Assembly (NCBI GenBank): GCA_936450465.1
Contig: OW388291.1
Span: 85,977,099-86,041,098 of the forward strand
Origin: Gibbula magus
Lineage: Eukaryota; Mollusca; Gastropoda; Trochida; Trochidae
DNA: 64,000 nt
Direction: 5' to 3'
The notes under the pieces are model-generated. The model made no database searches and was not told the DNA's origin. It worked only from the letters and a program-made list of their open reading frames with translations. Both the position numbers and the translations under genes were made by a program. Positions 47,703-63,294 of this stretch are shown one piece after another; the first letter of the stretch is position 1, and each line of letters starts with the position of its first letter.

Positions 47703-47889
47703 CATGGTTATATTTTGGATAACACTACCTTCAATAGTAAGCCTACACATTCTTCGAGGCGAAATGGTCGTGTCGTAAGCTGTTGGTACAGTCAATGCTG
47801 GCGATATAGTTGCTTTACTCTGAGGTTGTGGGTTCGAATCCTGCCCGAGTGAAGGTATTGAAGGTAGTGTTATCACAAATATAACCATG
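47703..47889 (+). mobile_element. 187-bp inverted-repeat element carrying a tRNA-like promoter box
   Basis: The ends CATGGTTATATTTTGGATAA + CACTACCTTCAATA and TATTGAAGGTAGTGTTATCA + CAAATATAACCATG are complementary over about 34 bp. Inside, GTGGGTTCGAATCCTGCCCG (47827-47846) is a strong Pol III box B, preceded by TAGTTGCTTTACTCTGAGG. It looks like a MITE that captured, or evolved from, a tRNA-like unit. A full cloverleaf is not visible. Confidence 0.65.
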
Positions 47890-48922
47890 CATGTTATATT
47901 TCTTCACTATCTAATTGGCAAGAATTTCTAACTTTCAACTTCACTTTTTACCACATATAATGTTTTTTACCAACATAACATGACAAAGAATTCATCTTGT
48001 TTTTCACATCTCTTCATGTTGAGCAAATTAATAAACAATTTATATAATGTTCATGTTTTTGTAAAGCTGGGCAAGTATCCTATAATATATAGGCCTAAAA
48101 TTCAACTCATATCTACGGAAAATATGACAATTAAATGACATATATGACATGGTTGAGAAAAATCATTGTTTATGCAATGTATTTCAACAAAAGCGTCCCT
48201 ATTATCGGGGTAGGCCTATTTGAAAATCATGATCATGGATGCAAATAATTTTATGAAGTAATTTACTATTCAGAAACAGGTCAAAATCATTTTTCATTGA
48301 CGTTTCATTTAAAATAATATTTGCAACATCCAAAAGAAATTTTATTGCATCAAAGTGTAATGCCCAAGTGGTACTGGGAAGACATATTTTACAGGTAAGC
48401 TTGGACAGCGTATCAGAAAACGGCTGCTTTTTCACTATTGCACGTTTGATACTGTATTTATTTATTTTTTCATTCTGAATAATCTGAACATTGTTTTCAA
48501 TTATCTTATAACGATATGATGAAAATTAGTATCCACTATCTATAATCCTTTAACATTCTACTGAAATATGGAGGATGAGTCAGTGTTCCGGGTAAGAAAG
48601 ATCCAAGAAAGATCTTGTGACGATTGAATCTAGATTATAAATAGCTGCTGAGGGAAGCAGACGATAGTCGGGCGCAAAACAAGACGCGCAACGTGTAGAT
48701 GAAACCAGAAAAACAAGCATCACAACAACGCGTGCGACAGATTTCAATGTACGGAGCAACTGTTTACGGGCGGTCAGCTCCCGCGTTTAAATTATAATAA
48801 CAAGTCAACTGGAAACAATATTAAATATTTTATGGCATCAATAGGAAGCTAAAATATATGCGTATGTATCAATATGTCTTAATATAGCTTAATTTAGGTC
48901 GAAAAACCGTGCTACAGTGCCT
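47890..48922. other. Spacer between the two 529-bp direct repeats
   Basis: AT-rich, with no ORF of note. It ends in CAGTGCCTTTAAAGGCACTG (48915-48934), a perfect palindrome formed where the second repeat copy begins. Confidence 0.4.
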
Positions 48923-49451
48923 TTAAAGGCACTGTGTCACAGCAAATGTTATTAAATATCACTAATTCAGCGATCTTGCCCATTGCTCGTATATGAAATT
49001 GATCAGCCCTAATGTATTCTACCATATAGTCAATTTGAAATATTTTTAAGTATTCAGGTTTTAAAGTTAATTTTAAAAGTTTGCTTGATTTAATGCAACG
49101 TTGCATTAAATCACGTGACGCCTTGAGCGAAACCTAGATAGAGTTAGCTCCCTTTCGAGATGCTAGATGGTACCCAGTTTATGGGGGGACTTGATTTGCC
49201 AGACGGGCTATCGCCCGGGTCGCCCTTAACCCGGTTGTCGACTTATCGTTGTCATTGTCGCAAACACTTTAGAAAATTTCAATTATTAGTTGCAGGGCAA
49301 CTAAGTAACAGTAACCCGAATCAACTTGATTTGGTTCGTCTGCTCGGATCACCCGGATAGCTATAGCGGGCTATGCTCGGGATAGTGCAAATCAAGTGCC
49401 CCCTATTGTTTACACCCGTGAAGACCCTTACTTTCGCCAAATACCAGAAAA
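48923..49451 (+). repeat. 529-bp repeat, copy 2 of a direct pair
   Basis: See copy 1 at 47136. After the shared part this copy continues through a further 300 bp of GC-richer sequence (two overlapping ORFs, 49396-49641 and 49514-49786, basic and without recognisable domain) that copy 1 lacks. Copy 2 is therefore the longer, perhaps source, version. Confidence 0.9.
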
Positions 49452-49786
49452 ATACTTAGAAATGCAGCGGACGGCGGCAACAGATGGTTTACATCAAGCA
49501 ACCATTAGGCTAAATGAAGTTCGAGGAGTTCGAAGCGCGATATCAGGTGTGCCGATGGGAAGTGAACAAGCCAGTAGACGATGTAAACCGACCGAGGCGA
49601 GCACGATCGTCGAACAAGCCAGGTACAGTGCTGTCGGGTAAACCTACGCACCTAAGAATTAAGCGCAACATTTATATCAGCAGAATGTATCTCAAGATGA
49701 TAATTAAGTCTTTCAGTAATAACACTAATGTAGAAATTGTAAGTAGAGTTGCTAAATGCATTGACGCTAAAAATATTCAACAGTGA

Positions 49787-51701
49787 TCAAATGACTATTC
49801 CCATAGGTCAACTAGTGTAGACTAAAGATACGCAGTCAGAGTTTCACTAATCATACATTTCAAATTTTATGATTTATGAAAAGTATTTCCAGAAGCTGAT
49901 GAAAGTACTAGTAGACCAGGTAGAGGAAGTATTAGTTTCCTTTGAAATTCGGTATCATGTGACAAAGCAAAATGTTTTATTATGTTATTATTTTACTAGA
50001 CGATGTAATGCTCGCCGTGACTATCTCCGGTAAACCTCCGTTCCCACGACGAGGTGCCGTCCTATCTAAAAAGCGGGACTTTCTCAAATGAAGCTCTTAT
50101 TTATTCTTATGCACAAAAACGAATAAAATCCAAACCGTTCACGACGATAATTTAACTAGGAGATTTTGATCATGACGCTAACGAGCCATATACTGCATCA
50201 AATGTTTCAAGCGATCCCAGTTTGTTTGTTTGAAACGTCCGCCATTTGCAAAGTTAGTTTGCGCATGCGCACTGCAGATTCTACGATCAGCTGGACGTCG
50301 CTGCAATTTTTGACAGGCAAATTAAAAGTTACAAAGTCTAATCTACTAGCCTATGGTAAATTTATAATAATAATAATAGTGCATATTTATAAAGCGCACA
50401 TATCCACGCTCGAAAGCATGCTCAAAGCGCTAAACATATAATGCTAATAAATAATGATAATAGTGATGCACATTTGAATGTGCTCACTTCACACAAACAG
50501 CAATAACAAATCAATGTGTACAATTGTTGCAATTGAAGGAGTCCGTGTTAAATATATTTATAAAGTTGAAAGATATTTTAAATGGAAATTACCGTATATT
50601 ACTGTGTATAAGGCGACCCTGTGTATAAGACGACCCCCTTTCTCAGACCCCTAAAATCAGGTAAAAACCATGTATCTCATGTATAAGACGACCCCCCTTC
50701 TAGCAATCGTGGAAACAGGTCGACATGCCATGATGGGAAAACACGTTGGTAAGATTTGGTAACGGTAAGTTGATAGGTAATTTTTAAGTAACATGACATA
50801 AATGTTTTGTTATAATCGTTTGTTTTTCAAATAAATTGTTTTAAATGTACCAAAATAAAAATTACATACGGTTTCCTACGGTGTTTGTTCTTATTTTTTA
50901 ATGATTTGTCATTTTCTTGTCAGTTCAAGCGAGATTAGCAACACTACAGTCAACAATCTATCGTAAATTTTCGCCATGTTATAAGATCTAAACAAAGCCG
51001 ATACTCCATACACAGATTTAAAAAGTCGCTTCGGTGTTTATAAGATTAAAATGGTGTGAAGAGCTTTGATAACAAAGCTTGATTGCGCATGCCCGAAGCC
51101 AAGCTAGATTTCATGTCTAGATTTCTATCGTAGTGTTGTAAATATTTGTCCCTTCTTATGCAATTTCATTAGCTAAGTGAAGCGCAATGAACTGTTGACA
51201 AAGGTGAAAAATAAATAATTAAAACATAATTTCAGTCAGTAGGCCTACAGCAATGAATTAATTAGTATTTAGTTTTAGGCCCCATATTTTATAATATATT
51301 GCATATTCTACTTTATTCAAGTAACCCAGTCTACTGTTTAAATGTACAATAATCTTCTAAATATTGAGCAATCAATTTTGAACAAATATCAAGTTTGCAT
51401 GGGCTTTCACTTCATTAAATATGACTATCATTTCCAAAATAAAATTAAATATTTAAATTAATGTGCATGCACATTTTTGTAGTGTTAATTTTTTTTTTAT
51501 TGAAATACCGCATTGAAGTTTTGACTTGCTTTCAGTATTAAGATACTGTAATCTGTTAATTATATAATTTACATAAACTATAGGCGTACCAGTCAACACC
51601 AGCTATATATGTGTCTGTAGTTTGAGAATAGTAAATTAGTGTCCGGGCTTACAGTCAATTGTGATTCAAATTCATGGTTTTCAAAGTGTCCTGAAAATAT
51701 A
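49787..51701. other. Intergenic DNA left of the virus-like element
   Basis: A repeat with GTGTATAAGGCGACCCTGTG / GTATAAGACGACCCCC words lies at 50594-50705. An ATAATAATAATAAT tract is at 50372. No gene recognised. The last bases before the element are ATATAAATGTT, whose final six (AATGTT) are the target duplication. Confidence 0.4.
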
Positions 51702-51707
51702 AATGTT

Positions 51708-51985
51708 TGTTGTAGTAATGCCTGTTTTGGCTATTTTTTGGCTATTTCTTGGCTATTGTTTGGCTATTTTCTTGGATATTTTAATTTGGATATTTTTTGG
51801 ATATTTTTTAATTAGGGCTTGTATAGGATATTTATAGAGTGGACCGAAAATTCGGTCAAACTGATTTTCTCAGACATGCCAGAGTACAGGTGTTCTCAGT
51901 GTCGTATATATGGTTTGACCAATTTAATTGTTAATTGAATTGACCGATTTGTTTAAAATTCGGTCAGACTGATATCATTTATACC
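51708..51985. repeat. Left terminal inverted repeat with internal TTGGCTATTT and GACCGA..TTCGGTC units
   Basis: The terminal 28 bp are identical to the right end. Next come TTGGCTATTT / TTGGATATTT units (seven by eye), then GTGGACCGAAAATTCGGTCA (51841). A second version, GACCGATTTGTTTAAAATTC + GGTCAGACTGATATCATTTA, lies at 51942-51985. The second version matches the right end better, so the left repeat was expanded by insertion of about 100 bp between units. Confidence 0.85.
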
Positions 51986-51989
51986 CTCT

Positions 51990-52110
51990 CAAGGTATGAT
52001 AAAAGGCCACTTTGTTTCATGAATACATTCATTCTCATTCGAATCTTGAGAAGTGGTCTTATGTTCTTGACGCTATTGGTGCTCTGTGCTGTTTACATGG
52101 AAGATAGAAA
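51990..52110 (+). promoter_or_regulatory. Candidate promoter/5' UTR of the PC4-like gene
   Basis: GATAAAAGG near 51998 is a TATA-like box about 105 bp before the start codon at 52111, in the otherwise short leader between the terminal repeat and the gene. The ATG context is GAAAATGG, a reasonable animal start. Confidence 0.35.
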
Positions 52111-53139
52111 ATGGCAAAATTACCCCAGGACCCTATGGAGAGATATGGACTAGCCACTATGGCAGATAAGCAGTTGACAGAGATGCAGGATCCTCGTTGT
52201 CATTTGGACTTGGGTGGAGAGGTGTATGTGACTGCTCAGACTTGGGATGGAATGTTAAGTATACATATCCGCAAGTATGATGTTTTCCCTAATGGCAAGA
52301 GCTATCCTACCAAACGAGGGATTATGTTGACTCTGAAACACTGGTCAGAACTACCAGGAGTGTTCAAGTTCTTAGAGCAGTATGGTAAGACAAGTTTCTA
52401 TACACATGTTGGAACCAGTGTCTATGCCACCATAGAAGATCATGGTGTGGATCTCAGACACTGGGTGTTTAATGATGATAAACTAGTACCTTCCTCAAAA
52501 GGTATTCTACTATCCCAAGATCAGTGGAAGAAATTGAGAGACTGTTGTGATGTGATGCCAGACTTTGTACCTGAACTTAAGGAGATGGTCTCAAAAGGGT
52601 CAGGGAAGAGAAAGTTATCTGATGTGAAATCTGATAAACCCATTAAGAAAAAGCAGGAGAGTGATTCCAAGATCGACAATGAAGCTGATAATGAGATACC
52701 TAATGATCCTGAGGATGTAAGGAAAGAAGAGGAGACTGATGAGCAGGTTGAGGAGACTGAGTTGGAAAGAGACTTACGTCAGATCCGTGAGGAGATGGAT
52801 AAAGACTACAGAAGATTTGATCAGCAGATGGACTTAGTGGTTCCAGGGTATAGCAGTTTGGTTAAGGGGAAGAAACCTGATCATTATCCTGTTGGTTATA
52901 TTAAAACCACGGCATCTGATGGAAGACCACAATATGAGGATGCAACACCTTTCAATACATCAGATGAATCGCCGCTAATATACCTCAATTTAAGGTCACC
53001 ACCATTTTCTGATGATGATAATAATGATGATAGTGTTGACGATGATGATTTTGGTGTAGATGATGAACATTTTCATCAGGGTCAAATGGAGCATTTGCAA
53101 TGTTGGAAGTGTAATCCTAGTGACTATATCAACTGGTAG
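52111..53139 (+). CDS. Protein with two tandem PC4-like ssDNA-binding domains
   Basis: 342 residues, intact. Residues about 31-90 (LDLGGEVYVTAQTWDGMLSI, HIRKYDVFPNGKSYPTKRGI, then LTLKHWSELPGVFKFL) have the PC4 pattern: a beta strand with G-x-VYV, then IxIRxY, then KxGIxLxxxxWxxL. Residues about 97-150 repeat it more weakly (VGTSVYATIEDHGVDLRHWV, SSKGILLSQDQWKKLRD). PC4/p15 proteins bind single-stranded DNA as dimers, so a tandem pair may form a pseudo-dimer in one chain. A Lys/Glu/Asp-rich middle with coiled-coil character and an Asp-rich stretch (about 305-325) follow. AATAAA at 53289-53294, 150 nt after the stop, suggests its own transcript. The likely role is ssDNA binding in element replication or transcription; that role is inferred. 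Confidence 0.85.
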   Translation: MAKLPQDPMERYGLATMADKQLTEMQDPRCHLDLGGEVYVTAQTWDGMLSIHIRKYDVFPNGKSYPTKRGIMLTLKHWSELPGVFKFLEQYGKTSFYTHVGTSVYATIEDHGVDLRHWVFNDDKLVPSSKGILLSQDQWKKLRDCCDVMPDFVPELKEMVSKGSGKRKLSDVKSDKPIKKKQESDSKIDNEADNEIPNDPEDVRKEEETDEQVEETELERDLRQIREEMDKDYRRFDQQMDLVVPGYSSLVKGKKPDHYPVGYIKTTASDGRPQYEDATPFNTSDESPLIYLNLRSPPFSDDDNNDDSVDDDDFGVDDEHFHQGQMEHLQCWKCNPSDYINW

Positions 53140-53392
53140 AACTGAGACTTGACTCATTCAAGAACTGTCCTATACAGATGACCCTTGGCTTGAACATAAG
53201 ACCAGACTGTGACTATTTGTATATGGTAGGACAACCAAACCAAAAGAGTGATACTGCTGTTGGTTCAACATTGTGATCATGATATTGTAATAAACATATT
53301 GTATGTATTTTTCTTGTGTTGGTCTTCTTCTTTTTGTAGATATATAAATACAGTGAATGATATAGGATAGGCCGATTTATCCATCATGGCAC

Positions 53393-53491
53393 CTTACATT
53401 ACATGATATTTATTATGATCCAAAACATGCTGGTAGTTATGCCGTACCAAAGAAGTTATTCGAAGCTGTGAAAGCTGAAGGTTCAATCTGA
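53393..53491 (+). pseudogene. Relic of the N-terminus of a Polinton-type integrase
   Basis: An in-frame stretch of about 32 codons reads LTLHDIYYDPKHAGSYAVPK, then KLFEAVKAEG, and hits TGA at 53489. From family knowledge, integrases of Polinton/Maverick elements commonly begin with an IYYDP-x-H/N-P-x-S-aromatic...L(Y/F)xAVKxEG motif before the HHCC/DDE parts. Nothing downstream continues it. The catalytic core is gone, which would make the element dependent on an integrase in trans. The match is by eye and short, so it needs a profile search. Confidence 0.55.
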
Positions 53492-53530
53492 TAAGGGATC
53501 TGAATTCAATATAAGTTGACAGAACTTTTA

Positions 53531-53552
53531 TATATATATATATATATATATT
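53531..53552. repeat. (TA)n microsatellite upstream of the small basic gene
   Basis: About ten TA units just before the TTAGGTCGAG leader and 60 bp upstream of the ATG at 53611. It could serve as an unstacked or TATA-like promoter region, but this is only positional. Confidence 0.6.
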
Positions 53553-53610
53553 AGGTCGAGATAATGACTAACCTCATTTGCTTCAGAACATTCAGGGAGG
53601 ACACATCACC

Positions 53611-54006
53611 ATGAGTCAGTATAAACTTTTTGTCCCAGACACCGAGAAATGGACTCGCTATTATATGTTGCAAGTACAGGGTAAATGTGCACAGCACGGC
53701 AACTTGTCTGTTGACAGAACACTGGAGCTTTATGATCCAGAATGGCCTAAAATTTTGGAAGAAAGGAAACGAAAAGAACAGGCACTGGCCATGCCTTATT
53801 CTGAACAACCCAAAATTAACTTTGTCTCTCCAACACAACAAGTCGTGGAGCAAGCCAAAGCTCAAGAGAAACGCGAAAGGGCTATACAAAGGAGAGCACA
53901 GAAAGTGTGTGTCATTCCTGACAAGAACGTTAAAGAAAACACATCACACAAAAAGAAGTCTCTTCCAAAACAGGGAAAGCCAGATCGTTACAGTAAGAAG
54001 GCATAA
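53611..54006 (+). CDS. Small basic protein of the virus-like element, function unknown
   Basis: 131 residues from the ATG at 53611 (context CACCATGAG, good for an animal start). The N-terminal third is globular-looking (MSQYKLFVPDTEKWTRYYML). The C-terminal half is rich in Lys/Arg/Gln/Glu, with a helical QVVEQAKAQEKRERAIQRRA stretch and a basic tail (KNVKENTSHKKKSLPKQGK). It is followed without gap by the ATPase gene: its TAA overlaps the next ATG (TAATG). A basic DNA-condensing or core protein would suit a packaging module, but I do not recognise the family. Confidence 0.75.
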   Translation: MSQYKLFVPDTEKWTRYYMLQVQGKCAQHGNLSVDRTLELYDPEWPKILEERKRKEQALAMPYSEQPKINFVSPTQQVVEQAKAQEKRERAIQRRAQKVCVIPDKNVKENTSHKKKSLPKQGKPDRYSKKA

Positions 54007-54153
54007 TGTACTCCTGTCCAGTATGTTTCAAGACATATTCTTGGCCAGATAGTCTAAAGCGACATATGACTATCAAACATGAACAACTGCAACCACAACC
54101 ACTAGCACCACCACAACAACAACAACCACAACAACCACAACAACCACAACAAC

Positions 54154-54184
<31 letters not shown>

Positions 54185-54953
54185 ACCACCACCACCACTA
54201 CAACAACAACAACAACAACAACAACAACCACAACAACAACAACAACCACCGCAAGAGGTTTCATTACGACACCCCTTCACCATGATCGTTTCCGGGCCAA
54301 CATCATCAGGAAAATCGTATCTTGTTCGACACATTTTGGAAAGCCTCAAGATTAAACCTTACCCTCAACGGATCTTATGGCTTTATCGTCGCTGGCAACC
54401 TCTCTATGATGACATTCTACAATCCGTGTATCCTCCTGTAGAGTTTGTTCAAGGTATTCCCATAGATTTGGACCAAGACTACTTTTTTGACACAGGAGTA
54501 AGAAATGTCCTTGTTCTTGACGATCTCATGTCAACGGCTAGTAAAGATCCTAAAATAACAGATCTATTTACAGAAGGTTCCCATCATCGTAACCTCTCTG
54601 TCATCGCCATCAATCAAAACCTTTTCTATAATAGGAACCCAACACAACGTAGAAACTGTCATTATATAGTCATGTTTAACAATCCAGTAGACCAACAATC
54701 CATCATGACCTTAGGTCGTCAAATGTATCCAACCCGATCTCAACATTTTATGCAAACATTTGAAGAGGCTACGAGCGAACCCTATGGCCATCTTTTAATT
54801 GATTTAAAACCTGATACACCAGCAGACGAAAGACTTCGTCCTAATGGCTGTAAAGTGAGTAAAACCATCCTCAGAAAGAGTCTACCCTCCGAAGCGTGCA
54901 GACGTGTGCCGAAAATCTCTGTGATATGCCTTATTGTGATAGTTGTGGAATAG
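54006..54953 (+). CDS. A32-like/FtsK-HerA packaging ATPase fused to an N-terminal C2H2 zinc finger
   Basis: 315 residues, intact. A C2H2 finger at the start (C4, C7, H20, H25: SCPVCFKTYSWPDSLKRH) is followed by a Gln/Pro low-complexity linker (about 28-83) made by CAA/CCA repeats, then the ATPase. Walker A is GPTSSGKS (97-104). Walker B is NVLVLDDLM (167-175). A conserved FTEGSHHRNLSVIAINQN (188-205) is typical of A32-like ATPases of Polintons and large DNA viruses, which pump genomes into capsids. The ATG overlaps the stop of the previous gene by one base and its 3' end overlaps the next gene by 28 nt. Retention of all motifs argues for selection or recent insertion. Confidence 0.88.
54088..54255 (+). 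repeat. CAA/CCA trinucleotide tract encoding the Gln/Pro linker
   Basis: It is composed almost only of CAACAACAA, CCACAACAA and CCACCACCACCA. It keeps frame with the ATPase gene, so length changes are tolerated. The antisense poly-Val and poly-Cys/Gly ORFs are artefacts of it. Confidence 0.9.
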
Positions 54954-55639
54954 TCTTCCAATCTACTACGGACCTCATGAAACACAGAAAAACCTGGTGT
55001 CCTGGGAATGAAAGTTCACTTTCACCTCCCGGAATTGCCAATGAGCCAATGAAACGAAAGTTTGATGACGCCTTTCCCCCAAAGAAATCTCTAGAAAGCT
55101 GTTGTTATTGTGGACAGGTGTTTCTAAATAGTATTTGTTTACAGAAACATCTCCACGATAAGCAATGCCCAGAAGTGGAAAAGGATGATATTGATGATGA
55201 TGATGATGACATGAAGATATTTCATAATAAATTACAAAAGACTAGCAAAGATAGTGAAGAAGAGGTTATAAGAAGTTTGATAAAGAGAGTTGGTCGGGAG
55301 AATGAAGATCTATTGAATATAAAGAGACAGCGGTATGAAAAGCTAAACATGTCAGGAGATATGATTGAAAATAAAATGAATTATATAGTTTGGAGAAAAT
55401 TCAAAGAAATGTATGGGCAAGTTGTTGCCTATGTCATTGGCTTGAGGCATGGTCCCAATACCTTGGACATTCTTAACTCTATGGAAGACACAGCTGAAAA
55501 TATGATTGAACAAGTTATTTCCAAACTCTACAAGTACAAGCCATGGATCATGGAAATCATAAAAGATGTTGATGATGACAGTGATGACGAATCTGAAGAC
55601 GGTAGTGAGGATGAGGAAGAAGAAGAAGTAGCTCAATAG
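54926..55639 (+). CDS. C2HC zinc-finger protein with acidic tail, unknown function
   Basis: 237 residues from the ATG at 54926 (MPYCDSCGIVFQ); this start is chosen because it directly precedes the first finger. Two C2HC fingers: C4, C7, H20, C25 and C59, C62, H75, C81. Between and after them are Lys/Asp-rich linkers and an Asp run (DDIDDDDDDMK). The rest is helical (RRVGRENEDLLNIKRQRYEK-like, then KEMYGQVVAYVIGLRHGPN) and ends with an Asp/Glu-rich tail. It overlaps the ATPase gene by 28 nt in another frame. Partner fingers in this protein and in the ATPase suggest they act at the same DNA or in one complex (inference). Confidence 0.8.
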   Translation: MPYCDSCGIVFQSTTDLMKHRKTWCPGNESSLSPPGIANEPMKRKFDDAFPPKKSLESCCYCGQVFLNSICLQKHLHDKQCPEVEKDDIDDDDDDMKIFHNKLQKTSKDSEEEVIRSLIKRVGRENEDLLNIKRQRYEKLNMSGDMIENKMNYIVWRKFKEMYGQVVAYVIGLRHGPNTLDILNSMEDTAENMIEQVISKLYKYKPWIMEIIKDVDDDSDDESEDGSEDEEEEEVAQ

Positions 55640-61285
<5,646 letters not shown>

Positions 61286-61404
61286 TGGGGGATAAATGAG
61301 GTCAGTTTGACCGAATTTTTAAACAAATCGGTCCACTCCATAAATAGCCAAAAAATAGCCAAAAAAATAGCCAAGAAATAGCCAAAACAGGCATTACTAC
61401 AACA
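61286..61404. repeat. Right terminal inverted repeat of the virus-like element
   Basis: It contains GAGGTCAGTTTGACCGAATT, then AACAAATCGGTCCACTCCAT, then four AATAGCCAA units and the exact terminal CAGGCATTACTACAACA. It is followed directly by the target copy AATGTT at 61405-61410. Confidence 0.88.
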
Positions 61405-61410
61405 AATGTT

Positions 61411-63290
61411 GTTTAAAAATATTTGTTCATTCAGCTTCTGAAAATGTTATGTTATGCAATGTTTTTCCCTCCGAGTTTATTCACTTGAATCAGGGAGTCT
61501 TGTGTTACAGGCTGTTGCTTGGATGGAGCTGCTTCATACTTTCATCTTCTCCACAGTTTCATGATGTATCAATCCCAGATATAAGAACATCTGAGTTACA
61601 ATCAGTCAGACGAAAAGCAGACCAACTACATGATTTTGTGTTTAATGTCACGGCACAGACATCTTCCCTTTCTTCTAGTGTATATGTACACCCATTTCCA
61701 AGAACTTCACATTTAATTTAACTTAGTGCCCTAATAAATTTCAAGAATGTTGTGTGTACCATGTTTTCTTTTTATGATGTTATGGCCATCAATATTCAAT
61801 TTGAAATACAGGTAAGTTTAGGATAAGTAAATCTTACTTTAAGTATCCTTGAAGCTGGTGACAGCATTTGCAGAATGAATAAGCAAAAGAAATCAAATGA
61901 AACACAATTTACCTTCTGGGAGAAGGTTACCTAAGTTGGATAACTTGTTCCTAATCCCTTTCTTTATTGAATAAAATATGTTTAAATCAAAATTAAACAC
62001 AATTTTTCGAAAATGATATCCACAATACATGTGATTTAATTCCATTTTATTTTCACAATTGTATTGTTTGTTATTTTAATTATAGCAAGTTGCAATGTGA
62101 AAACTATTTGGCAGTTTAATATATGTAAATTGGTGGAGAAAATACAAACCAAACACAAAGACATTTTAGCATAAGTTTACAAATCAATGAAAGATAAGTG
62201 TATACTGTATATGAGCAATGTATTGATAATTGTAACAAAAGCACACCTTACATGCATGTATCTGTTGATAACTGAGTTTATGGATGAATAAATTAAGTTA
62301 ATTAATACTATGTAAACAAAATTATTTCTAATTAATTAATTCTAATATATTATAAAAAATTATTTAAAAAGTTCAACAATAATGGTTAATAATATGTCAT
62401 GGTAATGTATAAATTTAATTATTGTCTTTGGTAATGTAATGTCACTCTCTTTCCACAATGTTTACTCCTTAGGATGATGTAAAAAGAATTGCCTTTTGGG
62501 TAATAAAGTGTTATCTTATCCTACATTGAGTTTAACTAGCCTTCTGTAATAATATACACTTATGATGAATATTGTTATATAAAAATCAAATTAAGTTCTA
62601 AATAATAATCTTCACTTAATCTGGAAAAAACAGTACTCAATGACAATTGACATTTTGATAGAATTATGGTCACATATAATTCCTATCAAATACCACATGA
62701 TAACTTTAATTATTCCATATAATAATTTCTGGGTTTGTTGACGATCAAGGAGCATTGTGTTGACACAGTGTCATAATACAAAAAGCACATGTTGAGTTTG
62801 GGTCAATTTGACATCTCATATCTCGTAGTTTTCTCTACAACTGGCAACTGTCACTGCTTGAACAATTGTAATTGAATCGATGTTTCCTTTATTATTACAA
62901 AGATTTAGTTTTCAAAATGGATTCTTACTGTCTCCAGTCTTGAAAATCGAAATTATTAGCCAAAGAGTGCGAGATTTGTTTTCCTTGAGAGGTCAAGTCA
63001 TGATTGCAGTGTTCTTTCCGGTTCGGTGCGCATGCGCAATTGATGAAAAAACAAACGAAATCGTAAACTTACACCTTCTAGAAAATTACTAATTAAAACA
63101 TAATTTTGACACCGAGAGCTTTGATTTAATTCAAATCAACAATTTATTTGATGAAGAACACGTGGGTAAATTTTCGTGTGTGAATTTGTAGTATTTCTTG
63201 TAGTAATTAATAGCCAAAGGCCGATTAGGATCCTTGTCGGGCCCGTTTTTCAAATCGCCGATTTCGGCAAATTATTGAAAAAATAAGGCA
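61411..63290. other. Intergenic DNA right of the virus-like element
   Basis: AT-rich. The 90-codon ORF at 61449-61721 and the 70-codon ORF at 62880-63092 have no recognisable domain and no clear splice context. No repeat was identified. Confidence 0.4.
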
Positions 63291-63294
63291 AATA

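Noticed and set aside
47750..47850. tRNA gene
   Set aside because: The box B is good, but no acceptor stem or anticodon arm can be paired; it sits inside an inverted-repeat element.
47136..49451. LTR pair of a retrotransposon
   Set aside because: The 529-bp direct repeats lack TG..CA ends, a primer-binding site and any gag/pol sequence in the 1.26-kb spacer.
54073..54349. Antisense poly-Val and Cys/Gly-rich ORFs
   Set aside because: They are the reverse strand of the CAA/CCA linker of the ATPase gene.
61449..61721. 90-codon plus-strand ORF just outside the right end of the element
   Set aside because: No recognisable domain, no paired splice signals; kept only as unannotated intergenic sequence.
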